Positions 34,996-44,123 of a stretch of 64,000 bases of DNA are shown here, piece after piece. Position 1 is the first letter of the stretch, and the number at the start of each line of letters is the position of its first letter. Source of the DNA: Bacteroidota bacterium (GTDB lineage Bacteria > Bacteroidota > Ignavibacteria > UBA10030 > UBA6906); assembly GCA_019637975.1 (NCBI GenBank), contig JAHBUR010000013.1, positions 1-64,000 of the forward strand. The letters are read 5' to 3'. The position numbers and the translations under genes were made by a program. The notes beneath the pieces were generated by a model. The model was given only the letters and a program-made list of their open reading frames with translations, was not told the DNA's origin and did no database searches.

Positions 34996-35898
34996 TCAAT
35001 GCTGCACAAACTCCTTCTTCCTCTTCAGCACCTGTCCCGCTTTCCACTCCGATACAGAGTACCAGTGCGGTGACGCGGAAGTGCGAACCTCATACTTGCC
35101 ATCCGATCGTTTGTAGAAGTGAAGTTGTGTCCCTGATACCTCGATCACGGCGGCGAGATCTTTCGCCGTTGTTTCGGGGGAAGAAAGGAACTCATCGGTT
35201 TGGAAGCTTGAGAGGTAGTTGAGGAACGTAACAACCGCCGATCCAACAGAGTCGCTGCCGATCGCCCAGTTCACGCTGTCCTTTCGCACGAGAACGAATG
35301 TCGTATCGGCGGAGCCGCGCTGTGCGGGATAACGGAACTTCACTTCGTTGATGGTACTCTGATCGGCCTTGAAGATAGTTTTGTCGCGCCAAATATCCGG
35401 CTCCTTGATGAAGGTCGGGCCGAGCGTGCCGCTCACCGTGTACACATTGTCCGAGCCTTCGAGACGGGCGTAGGTCTCCGTCCAGTTTGTCGCCGGCTTG
35501 CCGATTCTGACCGATGCGACACGGTTGTTGTTGGCAAACAGGTTCACCAGGGTTCCCGTCGAATCGACGGCGTACACATGCTGCTTTTCAGGATTGGTGG
35601 AGATGAGTCCCGTGACGTTCATCTCCTTCCCCTTGCCGACAGCGGATGTCACGCCCGCTTCATCGGCGGGGTAGTTGAAGGGCGACGTCACCATCCATTT
35701 GCCCGCTTGCTTCTCCAGCACCACGGTATTGGTGTTTGCAAAGATTTCAAGCTTGTCAACCGAGGCCGAGTCGTACTTCACCAGCGGATCGCCGACTGAT
35801 GAGGCACGGCTTTGTTCTCCTTCTTGCTGGAGAACGAAATACGTCCCGACGGCAAGCAGTACAAAGATACCGATCAGAATTGTTGTGTTGCGTTTCAT
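34996..35898 (-). CDS. DUF4340 domain protein of a Gld-type ABC system
   Basis: A 300-residue protein with one N-terminal transmembrane segment (ILIGIFVLLAVGTYFVL) and a large extracytoplasmic DUF4340 region: VDKLEIFANTNTVVLEKQAG with WMVTSPFNYPADEAGVTSAV, VRIGKPATNWTETYARLEG and DIWRDKTIF. DUF4340 proteins usually lie next to GldG-like ABC exporter parts and probably form a periplasmic portion of the complex. It is the last gene of the operon, 31 bases after the GldG-like gene. Confidence 0.88.
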   Translation of the reverse strand: MKRNTTILIGIFVLLAVGTYFVLQQEGEQSRASSVGDPLVKYDSASVDKLEIFANTNTVVLEKQAGKWMVTSPFNYPADEAGVTSAVGKGKEMNVTGLISTNPEKQHVYAVDSTGTLVNLFANNNRVASVRIGKPATNWTETYARLEGSDNVYTVSGTLGPTFIKEPDIWRDKTIFKADQSTINEVKFRYPAQRGSADTTFVLVRKDSVNWAIGSDSVGSAVVTFLNYLSSFQTDEFLSSPETTAKDLAAVIEVSGTQLHFYKRSDGKYEVRTSASPHWYSVSEWKAGQVLKRKKEFVQH

Positions 35899-35929
35899 AC
35901 TCTTCCTTCGTTGAATCGGACTTCGAGGA

Positions 35930-37516
35930 TCAGAATGTCGATGTTTCGAGAGCTTTCTTCTTTGCCTTCCGCATCTGCCATCTCAACAGACCATATCCCA
36001 ACACAAGAAGCGGCGGCACAATCATGTTGCCGAATTTGTACATCTTCTTCGAGCCGTCCGACACTTGCTCAAGCGGCGGCAGAGAAACATCTTTCGAGCG
36101 GATCGTGATCAATCCGGCATCATCAACGAGATAGTCGATCATGTTGGCAAAGAGATTCAGGTTGTCGCGTCCGCCGAGGAATTGATCCTTTGCAAAATCA
36201 CCATCACCCACGAGAATGATCCGTGTGTCGGAACTCTGCGCGAGCTTTTGTCCGGGCTGCGGAATAACTTCATCGCTTGTGTCATGCGGGATCGGCTTGT
36301 CGGCATAGAAACTGGAAAACTGTCCGCTTACAACGGCGGCAAGCGGAATACCCGACTCCGTGAACATATCCTGCGTGTAGCGCGCCATCGGATCGAAGTA
36401 GAACACCTGCGTTTGCCGCCCGCTTTGCTTCGATGAACGGATGAGAATCTCCCCCTTCAATCCCCGCGCAGCAAGATTTGTGGTATCAATCGAACTCACG
36501 AAAAACAACACAATGCTCTGGAGGTTCTTCACCATCGTGTTGTCTTTGCTTACGTCGCTGGCAATGGGGATGTACGGGAACTGCACCTGGCTTTGAATCG
36601 AGAAGCCGCCTTGCTGCTGGACGATGTTGATGGGGGCGCATTGCACATCACGTACGAGGTCGGGGTTGATGCGAAGCCCGTAATGTTCCAGCATATCCTC
36701 CAGCTTCAGGTCGAGTGTGCGGCCGAACTGCTGTTGCAGGTTTGCGTCAACTTTGTTCAGGAGGAACGCAACCTTCCCGCCACGCATAATGTACTGATCG
36801 ATTTGATATTTTACGGCTTCAGAAAATGCATTCTGCGGAGCCATCACAATCAGCGCCGCGACGTCGTGCCCGACCGGCCCCTTGCCGATGTCGGCGGTTT
36901 CAACAATATACTGGCGCGAAAGCAGTTGCTGTGCCCGCTGCAATTCCTGCAACGCGGGTTCGCCTTGCCCCGTCAGGAAAGCAATCTTCTTCTGCGATTT
37001 GGATGTCAGTCGCTTGATAGTGCTGCTCAGATCATACTCAAGTGTTGAAGTGTTTTGGATAACGGGAATGACTTCCTTCTTGTCCTCAAACAACATCACC
37101 ATTCCCATGTAGCCGCGTTTCACTTCGAGCTTGTCGTCGTTGATCACCTGAACCTGCACAGGCTGAATCCCCTGTTGCTGCGCTTCCTGCTCTCCCTTCT
37201 CGCCCGACGGATCGATGAACTCGAATTGCAGATTGCCCTGTGAGTAGGCCTTGTATTCGTTGAGTTGATCAAGAACGGTTCGGCGAACATTGTTGTACGG
37301 CGGGGGAAGTTCCTCCGTGAAGTACGCCTTGATGGTCAGCCGGTCGTCGAGCGATTTGACGAGATTCTTGCTCGCGTCGGAGAGCGTGTAGAGATTGTTC
37401 TTCGTGAAATCCAATCTCCCGAACATTCTGATGGAAATGACGTTCACGAGAATGAGAATGACGGCAACGATGCCGACTCTCATGAGTGTTTGCGATTTGA
37501 GATTTTTGTTGGACAT
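35930..37516 (-). CDS. GldG-like ABC exporter auxiliary protein
   Basis: A 528-residue protein with an N-terminal transmembrane helix, the GldG-type start RLDFTKNNLYTLSDASKNLV, and a long periplasmic region containing FIDPSGEKGEQEAQQQGI, KKIAFLTGQGEP and ILVGDGDFAKDQFLGG. The C-terminus has a second membrane helix and a basic tail (RWQMRKAKKKALE). In gliding Bacteroidota GldG works with GldA and GldF; close relatives occur in non-gliding bacteria with unknown cargo. It lies 7 bases after the permease gene and 31 before DUF4340. Confidence 0.9.
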   Translation of the reverse strand: MSNKNLKSQTLMRVGIVAVILILVNVISIRMFGRLDFTKNNLYTLSDASKNLVKSLDDRLTIKAYFTEELPPPYNNVRRTVLDQLNEYKAYSQGNLQFEFIDPSGEKGEQEAQQQGIQPVQVQVINDDKLEVKRGYMGMVMLFEDKKEVIPVIQNTSTLEYDLSSTIKRLTSKSQKKIAFLTGQGEPALQELQRAQQLLSRQYIVETADIGKGPVGHDVAALIVMAPQNAFSEAVKYQIDQYIMRGGKVAFLLNKVDANLQQQFGRTLDLKLEDMLEHYGLRINPDLVRDVQCAPINIVQQQGGFSIQSQVQFPYIPIASDVSKDNTMVKNLQSIVLFFVSSIDTTNLAARGLKGEILIRSSKQSGRQTQVFYFDPMARYTQDMFTESGIPLAAVVSGQFSSFYADKPIPHDTSDEVIPQPGQKLAQSSDTRIILVGDGDFAKDQFLGGRDNLNLFANMIDYLVDDAGLITIRSKDVSLPPLEQVSDGSKKMYKFGNMIVPPLLVLGYGLLRWQMRKAKKKALETSTF

Positions 37517-37523
37517 GGCCGAT

Positions 37524-38246
37524 CTACCACTTTCTTCGTTCGAGTGAAACAGTTGCCATCATCAGCAGAAAGCCGAGCATTGATGCGAAGTAGATGATAT
37601 TGCGGGAATCGATGACGCCGCGGGCAATGCCGGAGTAATGAAAATCCACACCGACGAACTCAAGCGTTGATGCCATGAATGAGGGGAGGTAAATCAAAAC
37701 CTTGTCCAACATGAACACGGCAAACGCCAGAATGAATCCCATGATGAACGCAACGATCTGATTGTCGGTGAGGCTGGATGCGAGCAATCCGAGCGCTATG
37801 AACACGCCTCCCATCAACATCAATCCGATGTAGCCGGTTACCACCTGGCCGAAATCAATCGAGCCGAGAATCGCCATCGTAATGACGTAGAGGAGCGTCG
37901 GCAGCAACGCCGCTCCGAGTACTACCCAGGCCGCAAGAAACTTGCCGATGATGATTTCAACATCCTTGACGGGCTTCGTGGTGAGCAGCTCGACTGTGCC
38001 GGATTTCCGTTCTTCCGCAAGCAGGCGCATCGTAATTGCCGGGGCAATCACGAGGAAGAGGATCTTCACCAGCGGTGAATCGAAGATAATGTACAGCGAC
38101 GCTACGTTGTTCAGAAAGAGATTTGTCGAGAAGAACCAGCCGAGGATGGCCAGAAACACGACAATCACAACGTACGCAACGGGCGAGTTGAAATACGACT
38201 TCAGCTCGCGCTTGAATATAGGGAGAATGTTAGGATAGGAGTTCAT
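37524..38246 (-). CDS. ABC transporter permease, GldF/ABC-2 type
   Basis: A 240-residue ABC-2 type permease with about six membrane helices. The start (NILPIFKRELKSYFNSPVAY) and the conserved cytoplasmic-loop sequence AEERKSGTVELLTTKPVKD are diagnostic of GldF/NatB-like permeases. It forms the membrane channel of the exporter with the ATPase encoded 70 bases upstream and the GldG-like protein 7 bases downstream. Confidence 0.92.
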   Translation of the reverse strand: MNSYPNILPIFKRELKSYFNSPVAYVVIVVFLAILGWFFSTNLFLNNVASLYIIFDSPLVKILFLVIAPAITMRLLAEERKSGTVELLTTKPVKDVEIIIGKFLAAWVVLGAALLPTLLYVITMAILGSIDFGQVVTGYIGLMLMGGVFIALGLLASSLTDNQIVAFIMGFILAFAVFMLDKVLIYLPSFMASTLEFVGVDFHYSGIARGVIDSRNIIYFASMLGFLLMMATVSLERRKW

Positions 38247-38316
38247 GGTGCTGTGTAGTTAAAGAATCGTGTTGAAAATAAGTGATGAGTTGTTAGAGTT
38301 TAGGAACCTCTCATCC

Positions 38317-39261
38317 CTAAGACGTTGTCAACTTGTGAAACACCTCTTCCAGCGTCGTGGCTTTCCGGTGCATCTCCAAAATCACCCAGCCTTCGACAAC
38401 CGCCATCCTGAACGCAGACTCACGAACATCGGCCCCCTTTTCAACATGCAACATGAAACGTGAAATGCCGTTGGTTTGTCCGAGAAGCTCGACGCTGCCG
38501 ACGCCGGGAATGCTTCGCAGCTTCGGCGAAATTTGCTGCATCGGATCGGAAATGCCGGAACGCAATTCAAGCGTCAATGACTCGGAGCCGCGGAACTCCT
38601 GCTGAAGTTTCTCGGGCGTGCCGTCGGCAACGATCTTCCCTTCATTAATAATCAGCACACGATCGCATGTAGCCTGCACTTCGGAGAGAATGTGAGTGGA
38701 AAGAACCACCGTCTTTGCGCGGCCGAGCTGCTTGATCAGATTTCTGATTTCGACAATTTGATTGGGGTCGAGGCCGCTGGTCGGTTCATCAAGAATCAGC
38801 ACCTCCGGCTCGTGAATCATTGCTTGCGCGAGTCCGACGCGCTGCCGGTATCCCTTCGACAACTCGCCGATATCCTTGTGCCGCACGCTTTCGAGTCCGC
38901 AGACGTGCACCATTTCCTTGATACGGTGGCTGATCTGCTTTCCGTTCATTCCATGAAGCTGCGCGGCGTACTCGAGGTATTCCAGCACATTCATTTCATG
39001 ATAGAGAGGATTGTTTTCGGGCAGGTAGCCGATTTTCCTGCGGACATCAAGCGAGCGGTCAATCGTGCTCAGGCCGTCAACTTCCACCGTGCCGGTGGTT
39101 TGCGGCATGTAGCACGTAATGATTTTCATGGTTGTCGTTTTTCCGGCGCCATTCGGGCCGAGGAACCCCAAAATCTCGCCCGACTTTACATCGAAGGAGA
39201 TGTCATCGACGGCCTTTTGATCGCCGTACAATTTGGTAAGATTGCGGACTGCAATTGACAT
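38317..39261 (-). CDS. ABC transporter ATP-binding protein, GldA-like
   Basis: A 314-residue ABC ATPase: Walker A GPNGAGKTT (35-43), signature LSKGYRQR (134-141, the K form common in GldA/NatA), Walker B VLILDEP (154-160) and the switch STHIL. A C-terminal extension of about 90 residues (after VADGTPEKL) is typical of GldA/CcmA-like ATPases. It energises export through the GldF-like permease. It is the first gene of the four-gene minus-strand operon; a 283-base promoter region separates it from the divergent esterase. Confidence 0.93.
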   Translation of the reverse strand: MSIAVRNLTKLYGDQKAVDDISFDVKSGEILGFLGPNGAGKTTTMKIITCYMPQTTGTVEVDGLSTIDRSLDVRRKIGYLPENNPLYHEMNVLEYLEYAAQLHGMNGKQISHRIKEMVHVCGLESVRHKDIGELSKGYRQRVGLAQAMIHEPEVLILDEPTSGLDPNQIVEIRNLIKQLGRAKTVVLSTHILSEVQATCDRVLIINEGKIVADGTPEKLQQEFRGSESLTLELRSGISDPMQQISPKLRSIPGVGSVELLGQTNGISRFMLHVEKGADVRESAFRMAVVEGWVILEMHRKATTLEEVFHKLTTS

Positions 39262-39544
39262 AGGCGTTGATATTGTTATACAGAGAAATTGAACAGCGGA
39301 TAGTCGTATTCACATTCCTGCCCATCAGTCAAGACTTGCCGATTGGCCGCCTGCAAAGGCGCAAAAAATCTAAACACGGAGGGAAAAAAAATCAAGAGAA
39401 ATCGAAACGGCAGTGTCCTGATTTTGAGAGCCGGTGCTACCCGGAACGGTTTGCCTCCCGCCGTATGCAAGTTCTGAATCAACTATCATTCGTGGATATT
39501 CTCGGAAGATGTACGTAGTTTGATAAGGACAGATTGAGGATACA
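39262..39544. other. Divergent promoter region between the ABC operon and the esterase
   Basis: A 283-base non-coding stretch between two divergent starts. It contains A-rich tracts (aaaaaatc near 39362 and gaaaaaaaatc near 39381). I find no convincing -35/-10 pair or operator. The esterase side has TAGTTTG (39517-39523), one base short of the Bacteroidota -7 element TAnnTTTG. Confidence 0.4.
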
Positions 39545-40603
39545 ATGTTCTTTACTGCAATACGTACGTGGTTATTTGTACCACTGATGTTCGTTTCGAC
39601 CATTCCCGCGTGCGCGCAAGAGAATACGCAGTTTTCGGATCGGCATCTCCAGTTTCCGAAAATGGAAAGCAAGTCACTCGAAGGGAATTTGATCGGCGAC
39701 CCGCATGTTCGCGAAATGTGTGTTCTGTTGCCGCCTTCGTATTTCCAGTCAACCAAGACCCGCTACCCTGTCGTGTATTATCTGCACGGATTGGGAATGC
39801 GCGAAGACGGGCATCGCGAGAGTGTCGGAAGATTCCAACAACTGTTTCAGCATATAAAGGAGCGCAAGCTTCCGGAGATGATTCTGGTTGCCATCGACGG
39901 CACGACCGCATTCGGCGGAAGCTACTACGTCAATTCGCCGACAATCGGCAATTTTGAAGGCTATGTTGCGCGTGAGATAGTCGCGTTTACGGATAGTTCC
40001 TTCCGAACGAATCCCGGACGACAGTGGCGTGCCATTGCAGGATTCTCCATGGGGGGATACGGCGCAATTAAGTTTGGAATGAAGCACAGCGACGTGTTCG
40101 GGCAGGTGGGGAGCTTGAGCGGCAGCCCGTTGTCAGTCCGCTACCGGAAGACCATATATCGCAGGGCCCTTGCTGGGCACAGCCGTCCGGCTCATGTTCT
40201 CGAGTTGCGAGAGAAGATTCCTTTTGAGAAGAACTGGTCCCTGGCTGCAGCATACGCAAAAGCGGCGGCGCTATCTCCCAACCCGCGAAAGCCCCAACTC
40301 TTCCTCGATCTTCCGTTCCAGTCCGGTTCGGATGATCGGGACCCGGTGTGGAAGAAGTGGATGGATGAAGATCCTCTCACCCTTGTCGGCCGTTATCGGG
40401 ACGAACTCTCCTCTCTTGATCAAATCTATATCGACCACGGGGAAGATGAAACAACACTCGGAACCGAAGATTTTCTCCGTGAACTGGTTCGCTACGGCAT
40501 CGGCCACACGCATTTCATTTTCCGCGGCGATCATACGGATGAACTGTTCTTCCGCCATTTAAGAATGTTGCAGTTCCTTTCCGCGCGGTGGATGGGGGAG
40601 TAA
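39545..40603 (+). CDS. Secreted esterase, esterase D/antigen-85-like
   Basis: A 352-residue alpha/beta hydrolase with a signal peptide (cleavage after ACAQ, about residue 25). VVYYLHGLG precedes the nucleophile elbow GFSMGG with S168, and the C-terminal GDHTDELFFRH offers the catalytic histidine. This pattern is the Esterase (PF00756) family, which includes feruloyl/acetyl-xylan esterases, antigen 85 and S-formylglutathione hydrolases. The export signal suggests an ester substrate outside the cytoplasm; the exact substrate is unknown. It is transcribed alone. Confidence 0.88.
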   Translation: MFFTAIRTWLFVPLMFVSTIPACAQENTQFSDRHLQFPKMESKSLEGNLIGDPHVREMCVLLPPSYFQSTKTRYPVVYYLHGLGMREDGHRESVGRFQQLFQHIKERKLPEMILVAIDGTTAFGGSYYVNSPTIGNFEGYVAREIVAFTDSSFRTNPGRQWRAIAGFSMGGYGAIKFGMKHSDVFGQVGSLSGSPLSVRYRKTIYRRALAGHSRPAHVLELREKIPFEKNWSLAAAYAKAAALSPNPRKPQLFLDLPFQSGSDDRDPVWKKWMDEDPLTLVGRYRDELSSLDQIYIDHGEDETTLGTEDFLRELVRYGIGHTHFIFRGDHTDELFFRHLRMLQFLSARWMGE

Positions 40604-41078
40604 CAAAGACGGCGAACGAATTGGTATTGTCGTTCGATTCAATCATGCCGTATCTCCATCGCAGCGCTTCCTCGCAGATCGCCGCCGCCGCAAAAAAACA
40701 CCCTGTCCGCTAAACCAAGTCCGAGAGTATAGAACCCGTCCGGGTTTCTTGGGTAAGTCCTCCGAAAGGTACGTTACGGTCCGGGGTAGGATTCCTGCCC
40801 TTGGTTGTTCCGTTGGGCGTCGTGCGTTCCGTTTCTTTCATTTGCCCGGCACCAACGCGAGCGCGGCAGTGTACGGGACAAGCCAATCGGCAAGCGTGTT
40901 GAAACTTCTTCCCCTCTCCGTTCGTACCTCCGTATGCAGCTGCGACGAGTGATTTCCGGCGGCTTGCAAACACCATCCGCAACAACCTCTACAAGTACTG
41001 CAGCGGGCCGTTTCTGTACCGGCCCCAGGGTTCTCTTTTCTTGCACGGGTAATGTTCTTTTTCATAACGGAGGGTAGT
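40604..41078. other. 475-base region without a recognisable gene; two palindromes
   Basis: No frame here resembles a protein. It contains AACCCG-TC-CGGGTT (about 40732-40745), followed by TCTT, which may terminate the esterase transcript. It also holds the near-perfect palindrome GGGTAGGATTCCTGCCC (about 40785-40801). The last 40 bases hold the DUF5916 ribosome-binding site (GGAGG, 41069-41073). The region may be a long 5' leader of the DUF5916 gene; I recognise no known riboswitch. Confidence 0.45.
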
Positions 41079-43100
41079 ATGCGGTATGCAAAACAGTTGC
41101 TCTCAGCAGCAGTTGCACTTCTCATTCAACCGGCAGTCTTACCGGCGTCTGAAATCGTCCCGGCGCGATTGCCGTCCATTGACGGAAGAATTGAAGAAGC
41201 GGAATGGTCGGGTGCCAAGGTGTTCGACAACTTCTTTACTGTCGTTCCGAAAACCGGCAACCGTCATGAGGACAGCACGATAGTGTTCGTCAAACAATCT
41301 CCCGATGCCCTCTATTTTGCATTCAAGTTTCATCCCCGCGGCAAAGTCATCACCCAATCGTTGATTCGGGATCAGAGTTCCGATGAGGAAAATGAATTCT
41401 TCATCGTTCTCGATCTTGAGAACAAGAACCAGAACGGCTACATCTTCGTCTTCAATTTCATCAACAACCAGCGGGACATGGCAATCTACAACCAACGGAA
41501 TATTACCTTCGAATGGGATTGGGTGTGGCAATGCAGATCGGTGGTGTACAAGGAGCCGACGGTGAATGAGAACGGATACATCGAAACCGAAGTACGGATC
41601 CCCGTTGACAAGATACAGAACAAAAGCCGCGAACAAATCGGCATCGACCTGCAACTGTTTGCGTACAAGCCCGACGGTTCGTCCTACTTCTACGCGCTGA
41701 CCCCCGAGAGCGAAATCCTGACTGTCAAAAGCACGTACAAATTCGACATCGAACCGTTTGAAGAAAGCCTCACGCCTGATGTTACGGCGATTCCCTTTGT
41801 CGTCGCGCAGCGCGCGCAAGGTACACCGACAACAGGAACATTCGGCGGCGACCTGCACATGTCGCTCGACAAGCACAAGCTGAAGGCAACATACAACACG
41901 GATGAATCAACGCTCGAAGCCGATCCGTTTCAATTCTCGCTTTACGGACAATCAATCTTCCTGCAGGAGAAGCGTCCGTTCCTCAGCAAAGACCTCGACA
42001 TCTACCGGATGCCCATCACGCTTTTCTACACACGCGCCATCCAGGATATTCAATGGGGAGGGAACTATACCTTCCGCAGCAACAACGTGAAGGGGGGAGT
42101 GGTTTCCGTGCAGGATGAGCTTGACTCGGACGGCGACGGCAGGAATGAAAAACGCCATCTTACCGTTGCTCGCACGACCTGGCAGGGGAGCGATGTGAAC
42201 GTGGGAGGAACGCTGCTGTACGGGAGGAATTCGGACACGAAGGCAACCGAGCGCGTCCTGAGTGTGGACGGGCGTGTCGAGTTGCCCGGGGGCTTCCGCT
42301 TCCAGCCGCAGTTCGCGACCAACACAAAAGGGAACGCGTTCCAGCTTCAACTTGCCAAGTTATACAATTGGGCGGGGGGATTCTACGGCACCCTGTCGTA
42401 CCGGAAGTTCGGCTACGACTTCGACGTCTCGACCCTGTTCAACAACTACGGCACCGAGTACCATGAACGGTACGCGCAGATCGGCTACCGCAGCGTCAAC
42501 AACCGGCCGCTCTTTTCCCAAATCGAAGTGAGCGGGGAGTATTTCAAAGCCTCAACCCTCTCAAGCGGGTTCATCTACCAGGAATACGGCGCCGTGTATC
42601 TCTCGAACAAACTTCTGGAAAATCTCCAGCTCGATCACCGCGTGGAGATCAACCGTCCCGAACAGGCAACCGCGGCCGGCATCATCACGCACAAGAACAC
42701 ACTGCAAGACCACAGCGCGAAGGTCATTCTCGGTCCGCAGGCAATCACTGTCGGTTACAACTTCGGCCCCTACTTCGGCACGTATCTGAAGAATCCCTAC
42801 GTGAACGCCCGCATTATTTTCTGGGACCGGCTTGCCTGGAACATCACGCTGAACCATCTTGACTATGCCAATGTGAGCCAGACGATCATCCGTGTCAAGA
42901 TGGACGTTCGCTTGCTGGAGCAGCTGTACCTCCGCTCATTTGTACAGAAGGATAATTACCGCAAGTTAGGACTCTGGAACACACTGCTGCAATACGAGTT
43001 CTTCGCGGGCAGCAATGTCTATTTCGTGCTGAACCAGGTTGGCGAGAACTTTCAACAGAGCGGACAGTTCTTCAAGCTGGGGTATGAAGTGAATCTGTAA
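41079..43100 (+). CDS. DUF5916 outer-membrane protein with carbohydrate-binding-like domain
   Basis: ATG 41079 follows GGAGG; 673 residues with a signal peptide (MRYAKQLLSAAVALLIQPA). Residues about 30-215 form a CBM9-like beta-sandwich (SIDGRIEEAEWSGAKVFDN, EFFIVLDLENKNQNGYIFVF, VWQCRSVVYKEPTVNENGYI). From about 220 the DUF5916 barrel domain follows, with aromatic strands to the end (FFKLGYEVNL). Such proteins are common in Bacteroidota outer membranes; ligand unknown. It is preceded by a 475-base leader region and followed by a hairpin. Confidence 0.87.
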   Translation: MRYAKQLLSAAVALLIQPAVLPASEIVPARLPSIDGRIEEAEWSGAKVFDNFFTVVPKTGNRHEDSTIVFVKQSPDALYFAFKFHPRGKVITQSLIRDQSSDEENEFFIVLDLENKNQNGYIFVFNFINNQRDMAIYNQRNITFEWDWVWQCRSVVYKEPTVNENGYIETEVRIPVDKIQNKSREQIGIDLQLFAYKPDGSSYFYALTPESEILTVKSTYKFDIEPFEESLTPDVTAIPFVVAQRAQGTPTTGTFGGDLHMSLDKHKLKATYNTDESTLEADPFQFSLYGQSIFLQEKRPFLSKDLDIYRMPITLFYTRAIQDIQWGGNYTFRSNNVKGGVVSVQDELDSDGDGRNEKRHLTVARTTWQGSDVNVGGTLLYGRNSDTKATERVLSVDGRVELPGGFRFQPQFATNTKGNAFQLQLAKLYNWAGGFYGTLSYRKFGYDFDVSTLFNNYGTEYHERYAQIGYRSVNNRPLFSQIEVSGEYFKASTLSSGFIYQEYGAVYLSNKLLENLQLDHRVEINRPEQATAAGIITHKNTLQDHSAKVILGPQAITVGYNFGPYFGTYLKNPYVNARIIFWDRLAWNITLNHLDYANVSQTIIRVKMDVRLLEQLYLRSFVQKDNYRKLGLWNTLLQYEFFAGSNVYFVLNQVGENFQQSGQFFKLGYEVNL

Positions 43101-43136
43101 ATGTGAAACCTGCAAGATGACGAAGGAGCCTGACAT

Positions 43137-43160
43137 TTTTTACCGGTTTGGCGGTAATTT
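43137..43160 (+). terminator. Possible terminator after the DUF5916 gene
   Basis: A 6-bp stem TTACCG/CGGTAA with loop GTTTGG, preceded by TTTTTT and followed by TTT, about 40 bases past the stop. Weak. Confidence 0.35.
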
Positions 43161-43342
43161 ATGTGCTCAAGACCTAAATACAAGTGAGGAGTGCTACGAG
43201 AATGGAGACGAGTTCATTGGGGTTTCAAATTGGAGGGAAGCCGATCTGTAGAAGATATTCAAACGTTGGATCGCAGAACTCCGCATCTTCAAGATACTAC
43301 GAAGATTCGTACGTCTTCCGTTGCGAAACAGCTGCAAGTAAC

Positions 43343-43377
43343 AAAAAAAACACCGCCTCGTGAGTGGCGGTGTTTGT
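43343..43377. terminator. Bidirectional terminator upstream of the RRM gene end
   Basis: CACCGCC (43351-43357) and GGCGGTG (43366-43372) form a stem with an 8-base loop; eight A's lie before it and TTTGTT after it, so it could stop transcription in either direction. It probably ends the RRM mRNA, whose stop is about 220 bases away, or the DUF5916 transcript. Confidence 0.65.
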
Positions 43378-43595
43378 TATGATGGTCGGTGTTCAGACGA
43401 TTTGGAACAGCCTTGAACTCTTCACTGTGAGGCAATTTTCCAGTATGATGGTCCGGGAGTTCCTCGATTTCAGACGACAAAAGCCCTGATACGCAGTCTG
43501 CATGCTGCGGGGCATAGTACGCGCAGTATCGGCAATGCGAATTCAGTATTGTATTTGAAGTTGGGAAGAGACGCTTGCAGCGTTCGTCGGCCGGC

Positions 43596-43946
43596 TCAGA
43601 ACGGCCGCCGTCCACCGCCGCCACCCCTGTTCCCTCCACCGCCGTATCCTCCTCGGTTCCCACCACCGAATCCACCTCCTCTGCCTCCGCGTCCGCCGCT
43701 CTCGGATTTCGGCCGGGCCTCATTCACAGTCAATGCGCGTCCCATCAACTCCTTTCCATTCAATGCTTCGATTGCGGCTTGGGCCTCTGATTTTTTCGAC
43801 ATCTCGACAAATCCGAATCCCTTGGACTCGCCGCTGAACTTGTCTTTAATGACGTTAACAGACATGATCTTGCCGAACGGCTCGAAGAGCTGCTGCAGAT
43901 CGCTATCGCCTGCTTCACGCGAGAGGTTGCCTACGAATAGTTTCAT
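43596..43946 (-). CDS. RNA-binding protein (RRM) with glycine-rich tail
   Basis: A 116-residue protein with one RRM: RNP2 KLFVGNLSRE (residues 2-11) and RNP1 KGFGFVEM (about 43-50). After ARPKSESG the C-terminus is an RGG/GGG-rich tail ending GGGGRRPF. This architecture is known from cyanobacterial cold-induced Rbp proteins and similar bacterial RRMs. It would bind single-stranded RNA, perhaps as a cold-shock chaperone. It stands alone, with a ribosome-binding site AAGGAGTCCGGT before its ATG. Confidence 0.93.
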   Translation of the reverse strand: MKLFVGNLSREAGDSDLQQLFEPFGKIMSVNVIKDKFSGESKGFGFVEMSKKSEAQAAIEALNGKELMGRALTVNEARPKSESGGRGGRGGGFGGGNRGGYGGGGNRGGGGGRRPF

Positions 43947-44123
43947 ACCGGACTCCTTGTTTGATTGATTTGTGATATTCCAACTGTGTGCATGTCGTTC
44001 GGCATGAGCCGGAAGGCAGCAGGTTGAATGTTTGTGACGAAAACCCGAATATCGTACCCGTGCTCTTCACAGAATACAAAAAAGGGAGAAGAAACCCTAT
44101 TTAATTCCATGGAGATTTGTCCG

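Larger units (their letters stand above)
43101..43595. other. 495-base region with two hairpins and no recognisable gene
   Basis: Between the convergent DUF5916 and RRM genes. It has TTACCG (43140-43145) facing CGGTAA (43152-43157) just after the DUF5916 stop, and a second, stronger hairpin at 43351-43372. Short frames across it do not look like protein. The part 43380-43560 shows nothing recognisable. Confidence 0.5.

Noticed and set aside
34996..39261. Evidence for gliding motility from the Gld-like exporter
   Set aside because: GldA/F/G-like exporters with DUF4340 occur in many non-gliding bacteria, and no other gld or spr gene is in the window.
40632..40640. GTTCGATTC, a T-arm-like string suggesting a tRNA
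   Set aside because: The flanking bases do not form a T stem, and no acceptor, D or anticodon arm can be placed around it.
43191..43382. Short open frame between the DUF5916 and RRM genes
   Set aside because: No ribosome-binding site, runs through a terminator hairpin, and has no protein-like pattern.
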